Assembly (NCBI RefSeq): GCF_002236115.1 | Contig: NZ_NIWT01000004.1 | Location: forward strand, 558,001-622,000 | Direction of reading: 5' to 3' | Length of the DNA stretch: 64,000 bases | Source: Pseudomonas jessenii | GTDB lineage: Bacteria > Pseudomonadota > Gammaproteobacteria > Pseudomonadales > Pseudomonadaceae | Shown: positions 33,615 through 41,802 of the stretch, one piece after another | Layout of the letters: each line of letters begins with the position of its first letter | Position numbering within the stretch: position 1 is the stretch's first letter | Made by a program: the position numbers and the translations under genes | Notes under the pieces: model-generated | Database searches by the model: none | Told to the model about the DNA's origin: nothing | Seen by the model: the letters and a program-made list of their open reading frames with translations, nothing else

Positions 33615-33635
33615 GTGGGGCAAAAGCAGGGCAAC
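33615..33635. repeat. GGGGCAAAA-type boundary motif, copy 3
   Basis: GTGGGGCAAAAGCAGGGCAAC lies 150 bases before the repressor start. With the copies at 30960 and 33407 it brackets two short segments. The surrounding 33525-33745 holds no supported gene. Confidence 0.35.
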
Positions 33636-33746
33636 GGCCGGGCTTTTCCGCGATGGGCGCAAGGTTACCATGGGCGGTCCGCCCGACGCAGGCGCCACGG
33701 CCGGGTGACATCCTTTACGATGCAAAAATCATGTTATGCATCGATT

Positions 33747-33760
33747 ATGCGAATCGGCAT
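33747..33760. promoter_or_regulatory. Operator ATGC-N6-GCAT upstream of repressor
   Basis: ATGCGAATCGGCAT is a 14-bp palindrome of the same form as the two sites before the holin (34609 and 34632). It lies 27 bases before the repressor start, the place for autoregulation. Confidence 0.55.
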
Positions 33761-33786
33761 TGTCTTCTTCGAAAAGTGCAAGCACT

Positions 33787-34530
33787 ATGCGTGTTATGCA
33801 AAAGCGCAACGTATCTACTGTATTAAGGGCATTGCTCGATCAGCACGGGATCTCCCCCACGGAGCTTCACCGTCGCACCGGCGTGCCTCAATCCACGCTC
33901 TCGCGCATTCTCAGCGGGAAGATCGTCGATCCTTCGGATAAACATGTTTCGAAGATTGCCGAGTATTTCGCCTTGAGCACCGACCAGTTGCGTGGCCGCG
34001 CGGACGTCTCGTCTGCCGCCAATGCCGGGCGTGCTCCTATGCATTCGGAACTCAAGGATATAAGTCTGTGGGACGACGATACCCCTGTCGATGACGACGA
34101 GGTGTCGGTCCCCTTTCTTCGCGAGGTTGAATTGGCTGCGGGATCAGGAAGATTCGTTATCGAGGAGAGCGAGCGCTCTAGCCTGCGCTTCGGCAAGCGG
34201 AGCCTGCGCCATAACGGCGTGCAGTTCGACCAGGCCAAATGCGTGACAGTGCGGGGCAACAGCATGTTGCCGGTGCTGCGCGACGGCGCCACGGTCGGGG
34301 TCAATGCCGGCAAGTGCGGCATTGGCGATATCGTTGACGGCGACCTTTATGCAATCAATCACAACGGCCAATTGCGGGTGAAGCAACTCTATCGCCTGCC
34401 GACCGGCATTCGCTTGCGCAGCTTCAACCGTGACGAGCATCCGGACGAAGATTACACCTTTCAGGAGATCCAGGAGGAGCCGATTGTAATCCTCGGACAT
34501 GTCTTCTGGTGGGGTATGTACGCCCGCTAA
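33787..34530 (+). CDS. Self-cleaving CI/PrtR-type repressor
   Basis: This 247-residue protein starts at ATG 33787 (ATG 33796 is also possible; neither has a strong ribosome site). An XRE helix-turn-helix lies at about 12-68 (ISPTELHRRTGVPQSTLSRI). The C-terminal half is an S24/LexA-type peptidase with cleavage site Ala118-Gly119, nucleophile Ser159 in GNSMLP and Lys199 in LRVKQLY. Activated RecA would trigger self-cleavage. It resembles PrtR-like regulators of Pseudomonas tailocin loci. It is followed by a terminator, operators and a holin. Confidence 0.85.
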   Translation: MRVMQKRNVSTVLRALLDQHGISPTELHRRTGVPQSTLSRILSGKIVDPSDKHVSKIAEYFALSTDQLRGRADVSSAANAGRAPMHSELKDISLWDDDTPVDDDEVSVPFLREVELAAGSGRFVIEESERSSLRFGKRSLRHNGVQFDQAKCVTVRGNSMLPVLRDGATVGVNAGKCGIGDIVDGDLYAINHNGQLRVKQLYRLPTGIRLRSFNRDEHPDEDYTFQEIQEEPIVILGHVFWWGMYAR

Positions 34531-34548
34531 CACTCATCCGTTTAGATA

Positions 34549-34576
34549 AAACCCGCTTCCCGAGCGGGTTTTTTTC
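34549..34576 (+). terminator. Terminator after the repressor
   Basis: An 8-bp stem AACCCGCT / AGCGGGTT with a 5-base loop and a long T-run lies 19 bases after the stop codon. It separates repressor and holin transcripts. Confidence 0.85.
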
Positions 34577-34608
34577 GTGTGCTGAAAGCATTGGGTATAC
34601 TTTTAATA

Positions 34609-34648
34609 ATGCGTTTGTGCATTGACTGAATATGCATAAGTGCATAAT
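34609..34648 (+). promoter_or_regulatory. Holin promoter with two ATGC-N6-GCAT operators
   Basis: Palindromes ATGCGTTTGTGCAT (34609-34622) and ATGCATAAGTGCAT (34632-34645) are spaced 23 bases apart. A possible promoter, TTGACT at 34622 and CATAAT at 34643 (15-base spacer), lies between and over them. Repressor bound to both would block the holin promoter. Binding is inferred from the shared palindrome. Confidence 0.6.
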
Positions 34649-34704
34649 GTTGCTGCCTGACTATTAAAGAATGCGCTGTGATCACTCACTCAAGGAGGCA
34701 TGAA

Positions 34705-35046
34705 ATGACCGCTGAGCAATATGCATTGCTGGACATGCCTTTGTGGCTGGTCATCAGCCTGCCAATCCTTGGTGGCGTTGCCGGTGAAATGTGGCGTGCC
34801 GAAAAAGAGGGCGTTCGTGGCTGGTCCCTTGTCCGACGCCTGAGCCTGCGGTCTGGATCCAGCATGATCTGCGGCGCTTCGGTCATCATGCTGCTGCACG
34901 CTGCCAATGTTTCCATCTGGGCTGCTTGTGCGGGTGGTTGTTTAGCGGCGATGGCCGGGACAGACGTCGTTCTGGGGTTGTATGAGCGTTGGCTGGCCAA
35001 GCGCATGGGGATCGGCCATACCCCCTCTGGTGACGTGGAAGATTGA
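34705..35046 (+). CDS. Orphan holin next to cinA
   Basis: ATG 34705 behind AAGGAGGC gives 113 residues; the upstream GTG is unlikely. Hydrophobic segments lie at about 12-28 and 55-90, with GEMWRA and a C-terminal LYERWLAKRMGI shared with the prophage holin at 1422-1769. In fluorescens-group tailocin loci a repressor and holin stand at the left end of the tail genes. Here the next gene is cinA, and no endolysin or tail gene is present between. The gene itself appears intact. Confidence 0.8.
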   Translation: MTAEQYALLDMPLWLVISLPILGGVAGEMWRAEKEGVRGWSLVRRLSLRSGSSMICGASVIMLLHAANVSIWAACAGGCLAAMAGTDVVLGLYERWLAKRMGIGHTPSGDVED

Positions 35047-35158
35047 TTCTCCGACAGGCCTTTTCCAGAGCCTCCGGTTCTTTACATTTTGATCGTTCCT
35101 GTCGCTTGCAAGTGCGGTCTGCTCGTGTACGGTTAACCCCATCCCGCCCGATCAGGAG

Positions 35159-35665
35159 ATGACCGTGAACGAAATCACCCAGCTCGCCGCCGAACTCGGC
35201 AGACGCCTGCAGGTTCTCAATGCCCATGTCACCACGGCGGAGTCCTGCACCGGCGGAGGCATCGCCGAGGCAATTACCCGTATCCCCGGGAGTTCGGCCT
35301 GGTTCGAGGCCGGTTATGTCACTTACTCCAACCGACAGAAAACCCTGCAACTGAATGTACCGGTGGAGTTGTTCACCACCGTGGGCGCGGTCAGCCGCGA
35401 GGTGGTCGAGGCGATGGTCCGGGGGGCGCAGGAGAAAAATAGCGCGTATTTCTCCGTGGCGGTCAGTGGCATCGCCGGGCCGGATGGCGGAACGGCGAAC
35501 AAGCCGGTTGGCACGGTGTGGCTGGCCTGGGGCGTCGGAGATCAGGTGTTCTGCGAGCGGCAGCACTTCCCGGGTAATCGCGATGACGTCCGCCGACAAA
35601 CGGTGAAGGCCGCGCTAGAGGGGCTGCTGCGCTATGCCGCGGCAGAAATCTCAAATCAGGGGTAG
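35159..35665 (+). CDS. cinA: CinA C-terminal domain protein, nicotinamide-nucleotide amidase
   Basis: This 168-residue protein has the PncC deamidase fold, with TAESCTGGG (about 27-35), [15 protein letters not shown] and [12 protein letters not shown] as family blocks. It converts NMN to nicotinic acid mononucleotide in pyridine nucleotide salvage. The long two-domain CinA is shorter here, as usual in Pseudomonas. It stands directly upstream of recA, the normal Pseudomonas order, and marks the right edge of the mutable mutS-cinA interval. Confidence 0.93.
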   Translation: MTVNEITQLAAELGRRLQVLNAHVTTAESCTGGGIAEAITRIPGSSAWFEAGYVTYSNRQKTLQLNVPVELFTTVGAVSREVVEAMVRGAQEKNSAYFSVAVSGIAGPDGGTANKPVGTVWLAWGVGDQVFCERQHFPGNRDDVRRQTVKAALEGLLRYAAAEISNQG

Positions 35666-35692
35666 GCGATCCGGAAACGCTGTGGAATAATA

Positions 35693-35708
35693 CTGGCTAC
35701 TTATACAG
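35693..35708. promoter_or_regulatory. LexA box of recA
   Basis: CTGGCTACTTATACAG has CTG-N10-CAG form and lies 40 bases before the recA start, as in other Pseudomonas recA promoters. Confidence 0.85.
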
Positions 35709-35748
35709 GTGTTGGCCGTCAGGCCTTATTGATTACGTGAGGACTTTA

Positions 35749-36807
35749 ATGGACGACAACAAGAAGAAAGCCTTGGCTGCGGCCCTGGGTCAGATCGAAC
35801 GTCAATTCGGCAAGGGTGCCGTAATGCGTATGGGCGATCAGGACCGTCAGGCGATCCCGGCCATTTCCACTGGCTCTCTGGGGCTGGACATCGCTCTCGG
35901 CATCGGCGGTCTGCCAAAAGGCCGTATTGTTGAAATCTACGGTCCTGAATCTTCCGGTAAAACCACGCTGACCTTGTCCGTGATCGCCCAGGCTCAAAAA
36001 GCCGGCGCGACCTGCGCATTCGTCGACGCCGAACACGCCCTCGACCCTGAGTACGCCGGCAAGCTGGGCGTCAACGTCGACGACCTGCTGGTTTCCCAGC
36101 CGGATACCGGCGAGCAGGCCCTGGAAATCACCGACATGCTGGTGCGTTCCAACGCGGTTGACGTGATCATCGTCGACTCCGTGGCCGCCCTGGTGCCAAA
36201 GGCTGAAATCGAAGGCGAAATGGGTGACATGCACGTGGGCCTGCAAGCCCGTCTGATGTCCCAGGCACTGCGTAAAATCACCGGTAACATCAAGAACGCC
36301 AACTGCCTGGTGATCTTCATCAACCAGATCCGTATGAAAATTGGCGTGATGTTCGGTAGCCCGGAAACCACCACCGGTGGTAACGCACTGAAGTTCTACG
36401 CATCGGTTCGTCTGGACATCCGTCGTACGGGTGCGGTGAAAGAAGGTGATGAGGTCGTCGGTAGCGAAACCCGCGTCAAGGTTGTGAAGAACAAGGTGGC
36501 TTCGCCGTTCCGTCAGGCCGAGTTCCAGATTCTTTACGGCAAGGGCATCTACCTCAACGGTGAGATGATCGACCTGGGTGTTCTGCACGGTTTCGTCGAG
36601 AAGTCCGGTGCCTGGTATGCCTATGAAGGCACCAAGATCGGTCAGGGCAAGGCCAACTCGGCCAAGTTCCTGGCAGACAATCCGGAAGTCGCGGCAAAGC
36701 TGGAGAAGCAACTGCGTGACAAGCTGCTGTCGCCTGCATCGGTTGCGGACGCCAAAGCTTCTGCGGTCAAAGAGACCGAAGACGACCTGGCTGACGCTGA
36801 TATCTGA
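35749..36807 (+). CDS. recA: RecA recombinase
   Basis: ATG 35749 behind GTGAGGA gives 352 residues, the usual Pseudomonas length. Walker A GPESSGKT lies at 65-72, the Leu-rich Walker B region near 140 ([17 protein letters not shown]) is intact, and the acidic C-terminus ends DDLADADI. RecA drives strand exchange and stimulates self-cleavage of LexA and of phage repressors such as the one at 33.8 kb. recX follows 8 bases downstream and shares the SOS promoter. Confidence 0.98.
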   Translation: MDDNKKKALAAALGQIERQFGKGAVMRMGDQDRQAIPAISTGSLGLDIALGIGGLPKGRIVEIYGPESSGKTTLTLSVIAQAQKAGATCAFVDAEHALDPEYAGKLGVNVDDLLVSQPDTGEQALEITDMLVRSNAVDVIIVDSVAALVPKAEIEGEMGDMHVGLQARLMSQALRKITGNIKNANCLVIFINQIRMKIGVMFGSPETTTGGNALKFYASVRLDIRRTGAVKEGDEVVGSETRVKVVKNKVASPFRQAEFQILYGKGIYLNGEMIDLGVLHGFVEKSGAWYAYEGTKIGQGKANSAKFLADNPEVAAKLEKQLRDKLLSPASVADAKASAVKETEDDLADADI

Positions 36808-36815
36808 TCGAAGCG

Positions 36816-37283
36816 ATGACCGCCGTACTCGATACACTCGTCGCGGTGCGGCGAACCGCAATGGACCTGCTCGCACGACGCGAGCACGGTCGTGTCGAGC
36901 TGACGCGTAAACTGCGTCAGCGCGGCGCCCTCCCTGAAATGATCGAAACAGCACTCGACCGGTTGACGGAAGACGGGCTGTTGTCCGAAACCCGTTACCT
37001 GGAAAGTTTCGTTTCCTACCGCGCCCGCTCCGGTTATGGCCCTTTACGCATTCGTGAAGAGTTGGGCCAGCGTGGCCTGCAGCGCACCGATATTGAACTC
37101 GCCCTGCGTGAGAGCGGTATCGATTGGCAGGAGCAATTGATCGATACCTGGCGACGCAAGTTCTCCGGGCAATTGCCGGCAGACGCCAGAGAGCGAGCCA
37201 AACAAGGCAGGTTCCTGGCGTATCGGGGATACTCCATGGAAATGATCAACCGCCTGTTCAGCGGTCGAGGGATGGACGATTGA
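36816..37283 (+). CDS. recX: RecX regulatory protein
   Basis: This 155-residue protein has the triple-helix repeats of RecX ([38 protein letters not shown]). It binds RecA filaments and limits their growth. Spacing after recA and the terminator behind it show a recA-recX unit. Confidence 0.95.
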   Translation: MTAVLDTLVAVRRTAMDLLARREHGRVELTRKLRQRGALPEMIETALDRLTEDGLLSETRYLESFVSYRARSGYGPLRIREELGQRGLQRTDIELALRESGIDWQEQLIDTWRRKFSGQLPADARERAKQGRFLAYRGYSMEMINRLFSGRGMDD

Positions 37284-37290
37284 ACTGAAA

Positions 37291-37323
37291 CGGCCCGCTA
37301 TTTAGATAGCGGGCCGTTTTTTT
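37291..37323 (+). terminator. Terminator of recA-recX
   Basis: An 11-bp perfect stem (CGGCCCGCTAT arm, 37291-37301 with 37306-37316), TTAG loop and seven T. It may also serve the convergent LOG-family gene. Confidence 0.92.
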
Positions 37324-37328
37324 ATGCC

Positions 37329-38447
37329 TCACGAAACCTTTGACGGCTCCCGCGTGCGTTGTTGTACCTGGGGTTTTGATTGTGCCCAGTTTTCCGGCAG
37401 GTTGATGTAGTCCACAAGCTCGCGCAGGCGGCCATGATTGCGGGCATTGAAGTTGAAGACCAGCCGCGCCAGATGGCTGAATTCGGCTTCGTTGTGTTCT
37501 TCACCGCTGTAAGCGTGCTGATGGAAATGATCGCTCAGGCACAGGTCGGCGAATGCCTCCTGCATGTGTTCGAGTGCGTGGTCGCTGAGTGTGTGATTCA
37601 TGCGAATCAGGAACTGATGCTTGAGCCAGCGACTGGAGTGGAAGTTGCTGTAGAACTGGTTGATGTGCTCTACCGCTTCTTCGACGTTGTAGACCAGTTT
37701 CATCAGCTTCATGTCAGTGGGCAGGATGTAGTGGTTTTCCTCCAGTTGCTGGTGAATGAAGTCCAGTGCGCCTTGCCAGAATTTGCCGTCCGGCGTGTCG
37801 AGCAGCACCACTGGTACCAATGGGCTTTTGCCGGTCTGGATCAGTGTCAGTACTTCCAGCGCCTCATCCAGCGTACCGAAGCCACCCGGGCACAGCACGA
37901 GGGCATCGGCTTCCTTGACGAAGAACAGCTTGCGGGTGAAGAAGAAGTGGAAGGGCAGCAGGCTGGTCGTGCCGTCGACAGTGGGGTTGGCATGCTGTTC
38001 GAAGGGCAGGGTAATGTTGAACCCCAGGCTGTTTGCCAGTCCGGCGCCCTCATGGGCGGCGGCCATGATGCCACCACCGGCGCCGGTAATGACCATCATG
38101 TCCGAGCGCGCCAGAGCAGCGCCGAGTTCCCGGGCCATGCTGTAGAGCGGGTGTTCCATGGGGGTTCGGGCCGAGCCGAATACAGTGACCTTGCGCCGTC
38201 CCTTGAATTGTTCGAGCACGCGAAAAGCCTGTTCCAGTTCGCGCAGGGCCTGCAGGGTGATTTTGGCATTCCAGCGGTTGTGGTCTTCCTGGGCCATGCG
38301 TAGCACGGTCAGGATCATGTCGCGGTAGATCGGGATGTTCGGGCTGTTGGGTGAAATCAGCTTGAGTTGTTCTTCGACCTTGCTGATAAGGTCGTGGCCG
38401 CTTTCTTCAAAATGACGGCTCAGGAGATCGTTCGGTTGGTAAGGCAT
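37329..38447 (-). CDS. LOG-family Rossmann-fold nucleotide-binding protein
   Basis: This 372-residue protein contains VFGSARTP, ITGAGGGIMAAAHEGA and the signature PGGFGTLDEALEVL, the nucleotide-binding and catalytic motif of LOG (TIGR00730) phosphoribohydrolases, which release bases from nucleoside monophosphates. It is longer than plain LOG enzymes (~190 aa), with extra N- and C-terminal helical parts. The ATG follows AAGGAG. The physiological substrate in Pseudomonas is unknown. Confidence 0.85.
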   Translation of the reverse strand: MPYQPNDLLSRHFEESGHDLISKVEEQLKLISPNSPNIPIYRDMILTVLRMAQEDHNRWNAKITLQALRELEQAFRVLEQFKGRRKVTVFGSARTPMEHPLYSMARELGAALARSDMMVITGAGGGIMAAAHEGAGLANSLGFNITLPFEQHANPTVDGTTSLLPFHFFFTRKLFFVKEADALVLCPGGFGTLDEALEVLTLIQTGKSPLVPVVLLDTPDGKFWQGALDFIHQQLEENHYILPTDMKLMKLVYNVEEAVEHINQFYSNFHSSRWLKHQFLIRMNHTLSDHALEHMQEAFADLCLSDHFHQHAYSGEEHNEAEFSHLARLVFNFNARNHGRLRELVDYINLPENWAQSKPQVQQRTREPSKVS

Positions 38448-38928
38448 TCAACTTCTCCTTCTGCACAGAACCCTCGGCCCGACAATGTACGTCGGTGCCA
38501 CGACACTTCATGTGTCGCTGTCTGCCCAGGCCCATGCCTGGGCGACCTACTTGACCCGAAAGGCATCGGATCATCCAAACAGGTTCTGTTTTCCCTTGGA
38601 TGAAAGAAACGTTCGCATAACACGACAAGCGACGGCCAGCCCCTTTCCAGGCCTGAAAAAGTGAAAGTGGATACCCTGAAATCTAGACCTTCACAGTGAT
38701 TTGCGCTGCCTTGATCATTGCGCCTCAAAGTCTTTCCTGGCAACCGCTTATTGACGATTTGCAATGTGCTTTCACCGCTCGTCTGAACGCACGTCGCGTG
38801 TGCTGCACTCTGATTTACTAAGTTACAGGTGCGACACGACAACTTTGCGTCAACGGCAAGGCGCGCAATACAAGCGGTTCAAGGATTTTTTGCTCAAACA
38901 TGAGTGAAGTGCAAGGAGGCGGGAAACC
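38448..38928. other. Long leader/intergenic region with two hairpins
   Basis: No gene is supported in 480 bases. On the minus strand it would be the 5' leader of the LOG gene. Two hairpins stand out: CGACAC/GTGTCG at 38501-38517 and GCCCAGGC-CCAT-GCCTGGGC at 38524-38543. They could be structured RNA or attenuator parts. Confidence 0.4.
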
Positions 38929-39123
38929 ATGGCCAGAGTCGTTCTGGAGATCGATACGCAACTGTATCGATTGCTGAAGTCATCGGCCGAGACCCATCAT
39001 TTGAGTCTCGAAGAGGAGTGCTGCCGACGTTTGCGCGGTGGCGAGCGTCGTTCGCATTACTTGCAGGCGCTGCTGGCGGAACTGCGCGCCGAAGATGAAC
39101 AACGGCGCGCCAACTCCAGGTGA
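38929..39123 (+). CDS. Small ribbon-helix-helix-like protein
   Basis: This 64-residue protein sits behind GGAGGCGGG. The start ARVVLEIDTQLYRLLKSSAE and the following LSLEEECCRRLRGG have the strand-helix-helix order of Arc/MetJ-type DNA-binding proteins. It may be a regulator or an antitoxin without partner. It converges with the PA3611-like gene, whose stop is adjacent. Confidence 0.6.
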   Translation: MARVVLEIDTQLYRLLKSSAETHHLSLEEECCRRLRGGERRSHYLQALLAELRAEDEQRRANSR

Positions 39124-39546
39124 TTACTTTTTCTTCTTGGCAGGTTGCAGGCAGTCCGATTCCTGGAAGCTTGCGGAACCGACCGGGCGGTTGGTCTTCA
39201 CCTCAGTGAAGTCGTAACGCATGATCGCGCCCTTGGCCATCAGCTTGCGAAACCCTTCGTTTCGGCAGACTGAGGCTCCCAACTGGAAGTAAACCGCTTT
39301 TGGATCTGCGCGCATCTTGTCGGCGTGGCTGCTTTGCACGCTCAGATGGTTGATCAGCTGTTTGCCGTCAACGGTGTAGCCTTGATCGAGAATGTCTTCG
39401 TTGATCGCTCGAGGAGTGCCGACGCTGCTTTGGGTGGCGACGTTTTGCAGCATTTTGTTCAGTTCCGTGTCTTTCAAGGACGCAGCCTGGGCGTTGAAGG
39501 ACGACGCCAGCAAAATGGCCGCGGTAGGAACGATAAGGCGCAGCAT
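39124..39546 (-). CDS. PA3611-like secreted protein (quorum-sensing-regulated virulence factor family)
   Basis: ATG 39546 behind CAGGAGAG gives 140 residues, with a signal peptide (LIVPTAAILLASSFNAQA, cleavage about residue 20). The mature part has two Cys (SVCRNEG and SDCLQP) that could form a disulfide. The sequence and the position near recA/recX fit Pseudomonas PA3611. The molecular role is not established. A run of four Lys ends the protein. Confidence 0.75.
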   Translation of the reverse strand: MLRLIVPTAAILLASSFNAQAASLKDTELNKMLQNVATQSSVGTPRAINEDILDQGYTVDGKQLINHLSVQSSHADKMRADPKAVYFQLGASVCRNEGFRKLMAKGAIMRYDFTEVKTNRPVGSASFQESDCLQPAKKKK

Positions 39547-39735
39547 GAAACTCTCCTGGTTCAGTGATGCGGGGTTTGACCCGTCACGTGACTGTGCGTT
39601 CAGTGGCGGCGAATTATAGGGGAGGCTAGCTGGACGGTACAGGCTTGCGCCGGGCGGTCTGGTAAACTGCTGGCACTTTTTACCCTGTCGAGTGTTTTTC
39701 GTGTCGATTTCCCTTCTCTGTGGGCGTTGCCCGCG

Positions 39736-40494
39736 ATGAGTCATACCCCCGCGCGCTTTGCCTTGAATGCCGTGGCCCGCTTGCGCGATCAGCGCGAAGA
39801 GGAGGGCATCAAGCCGATTCAGGCCCGCGGCTGGCGTGCGCCGCGCTGCCGTGACTGCCGGGTGATCGAGAGTCACTGTCTGTGTGCATGGCGTCCGCAG
39901 GTCGCTACCCGCTCCGGCGTTTGCCTGATCATGACCAACAAGGAGGTGTTCAAACCGAGCAACACCGGTTGGCTGATTGCCGACGTGGTGCCTGACAACC
40001 ATGCGTTCATCTGGTCCCGTACCGAGGTTGATCCGAAGTTGCTGGCGCTGTTGTCCGACCCGCAATGGCAGCCTTACCTGGTGTTTCCGGGTGAGTACGT
40101 CGAACCTGAGCGCGTGACAAACAGCGTGGACGTCGATGGCACGAAGCGCCCGCTTTTCATTCTGTTGGATGCGACCTGGACTGAAGCGCGAAAGATCTTT
40201 CGCAAGAGCCCCTATTTCGATCGACTGCCGATCCTCAGCCTGTTGCCGGAGAAACTCTCCCGCTACCGGTTGCGCCGCTCGACCCGCAGCGAGCATCTGT
40301 GCACGGCGGAAGTGGCGGCGCTATGCCTTGACCTTGCAGGTGATGTCGCCGCGGCATCGGCGCTGGATGCCTACTTCGATGTGTTCAGTCAGCATTACCT
40401 CGACGCCAAACATCAGTTGGACATGAACGTTTCGACCCCGGCGCACGCCGAGTTGATGCCTTATGTTCAGCCGGTCACGCCATTGATGGACTGA
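39736..40494 (+). CDS. DTW-domain protein, probable tRNA acp3U synthase (TapT/TuaA-like)
   Basis: This 252-residue protein has four Cys in RCRDCRVIESHCLCAW (a zinc-like knuckle, about 37-52), then the TNKEVFKPSNTGWL block and the DTW-family core LLDATWTEARK (about 143-153). Such enzymes transfer aminocarboxypropyl from S-adenosylmethionine to uridine in tRNA. Which position (U47 or other) is modified cannot be told. The start at ATG 39736 has no strong ribosome site. Confidence 0.85.
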   Translation: MSHTPARFALNAVARLRDQREEEGIKPIQARGWRAPRCRDCRVIESHCLCAWRPQVATRSGVCLIMTNKEVFKPSNTGWLIADVVPDNHAFIWSRTEVDPKLLALLSDPQWQPYLVFPGEYVEPERVTNSVDVDGTKRPLFILLDATWTEARKIFRKSPYFDRLPILSLLPEKLSRYRLRRSTRSEHLCTAEVAALCLDLAGDVAAASALDAYFDVFSQHYLDAKHQLDMNVSTPAHAELMPYVQPVTPLMD

Positions 40495-40713
40495 TTGTCG
40501 CGCATACTGCAATAAAGTGTACCGGCCATGCTGCTTGACCACCCCGGTTTCGCTGGGCATGCTTGGCGCCGATTAGGGTGCGGCCGGAGTTTTCGGCGCC
40601 GTTTTTTTGCGCTGAACGTACCTTGTCAGTGCAGCTGCGTGGCTGTGCCTTGAGGTGCTTTGGCGAGGTCCGAATGCATCGGGCGTCCCATGAAAAACAG
40701 GATCATTTGAAAA

Positions 40714-41364
40714 ATGGCCACATACGAAATCCTGATTGCCGATGACCACCCACTTTTTCGTAGTGCCTTGCATCAAGCGCTGACCCTGGGCCTTGGCCCG
40801 GATGTCCGTCTGGTGGAAGTGGCGAGCATCGCCGAACTGGAAGCCCGCCTGACGGAAAAGTCCGACTGGGATCTGGTGTTGCTGGACCTGAACATGCCGG
40901 GGGCCTACGGTTTTTCCGGGCTGGTCCTGCTGCGGGGGCAGTACCCGCAGATTCCGGTGGTCATGGTCTCGGCCCAGGAAGAACCGACCATCATGGTCAA
41001 GTCTCGTGAATTCGGCGCCAGTGGCTTCATTCCCAAATCCAGCGACTTGAGTGTGATCCAGAAAGCCGTGCGGGCGGTCCTCGACGGCGACGTGTTCTGG
41101 CCGCCACAGGCGTTCGAAGCGGTCAGCGTCTCGGATGAAGCCAAGGCGGCCAGCGAAGGGCTTGCCAGCCTCACCCCGCAACAATTCCGGGTACTGACCA
41201 TGGTCTGCGAAGGCTTGCTGAACAAGCAGATCGCCTACGAGCTGAGTGTTTCCGAGGCGACTATCAAGGCGCACGTGACCGCGATTTTCCGTAAACTGAA
41301 TGTGCGGACCCGGACCCAGGCCGCGCTGCTCTTGCAACAACTTGAGTCAATTTCCAGCCATTAA
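40714..41364 (+). CDS. erdR: Response regulator ErdR (LuxR family)
   Basis: This 216-residue protein has a receiver domain with acidic pair Asp10-Asp11 (ADDH), phospho-acceptor Asp in LVLLDLNMPG (about 61) and a late Lys in FIPKSS. A LuxR-type helix-turn-helix sits in the last 65 residues (LTPQQFRVLTMVCEGLLNKQ). In Pseudomonas ErdR controls ethanol and acetate use, including acetyl-CoA synthetase. A cognate kinase gene is not adjacent. Confidence 0.85.
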   Translation: MATYEILIADDHPLFRSALHQALTLGLGPDVRLVEVASIAELEARLTEKSDWDLVLLDLNMPGAYGFSGLVLLRGQYPQIPVVMVSAQEEPTIMVKSREFGASGFIPKSSDLSVIQKAVRAVLDGDVFWPPQAFEAVSVSDEAKAASEGLASLTPQQFRVLTMVCEGLLNKQIAYELSVSEATIKAHVTAIFRKLNVRTRTQAALLLQQLESISSH

Positions 41365-41439
41365 AGGCTGGCAAATTCACGCTTTTTTGACTTTGGTTGA
41401 ACTAGCTTTCCCACTTCTTTTTTGCCAGTTGCCCACTCT

Positions 41440-41802
41440 ATGTCACCTTTCAAAGGCCAGACCGGCCTGAAACGTATTCTCAATGCTTCCGGTTATTCGC
41501 TGGACGGCCTGCGCGCAGCCTTCACCGGTGAAGCTGCCTTTCGGCAATTGGTATTGCTCAACGTCATCCTGATTCCTTTGTCGTTCTTCCTGAATGTCAG
41601 CCGGGTCGAACAGGCGTTGTTGATCGCGGTATGCCTGTTGGCGTTGATCGTCGAGTTGCTCAACTCGGCCGTGGAAGCGGCCATCGACCGCATTTCCCTT
41701 GAGCGGCACCCGCTGTCCAAGAATGCCAAGGACATGGGCAGTGCCGCCCAGGCCGTGGCATTGAGCATGATTGCCCTGGTGTGGGCGGTAATTCTGCTCT
41801 AG
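41440..41802 (+). CDS. dgkA: Diacylglycerol kinase
   Basis: This 120-residue integral membrane enzyme has the usual three helices (about 35-50, 55-72 and 95-118) and the catalytic ELLNSAVEAAIDR block. It returns diacylglycerol from osmoregulated glucan or LPS synthesis to phosphatidic acid. It follows erdR in the same direction, as in other Pseudomonas. Its stop overlaps the end of the convergent finR. Confidence 0.95.
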   Translation: MSPFKGQTGLKRILNASGYSLDGLRAAFTGEAAFRQLVLLNVILIPLSFFLNVSRVEQALLIAVCLLALIVELLNSAVEAAIDRISLERHPLSKNAKDMGSAAQAVALSMIALVWAVILL

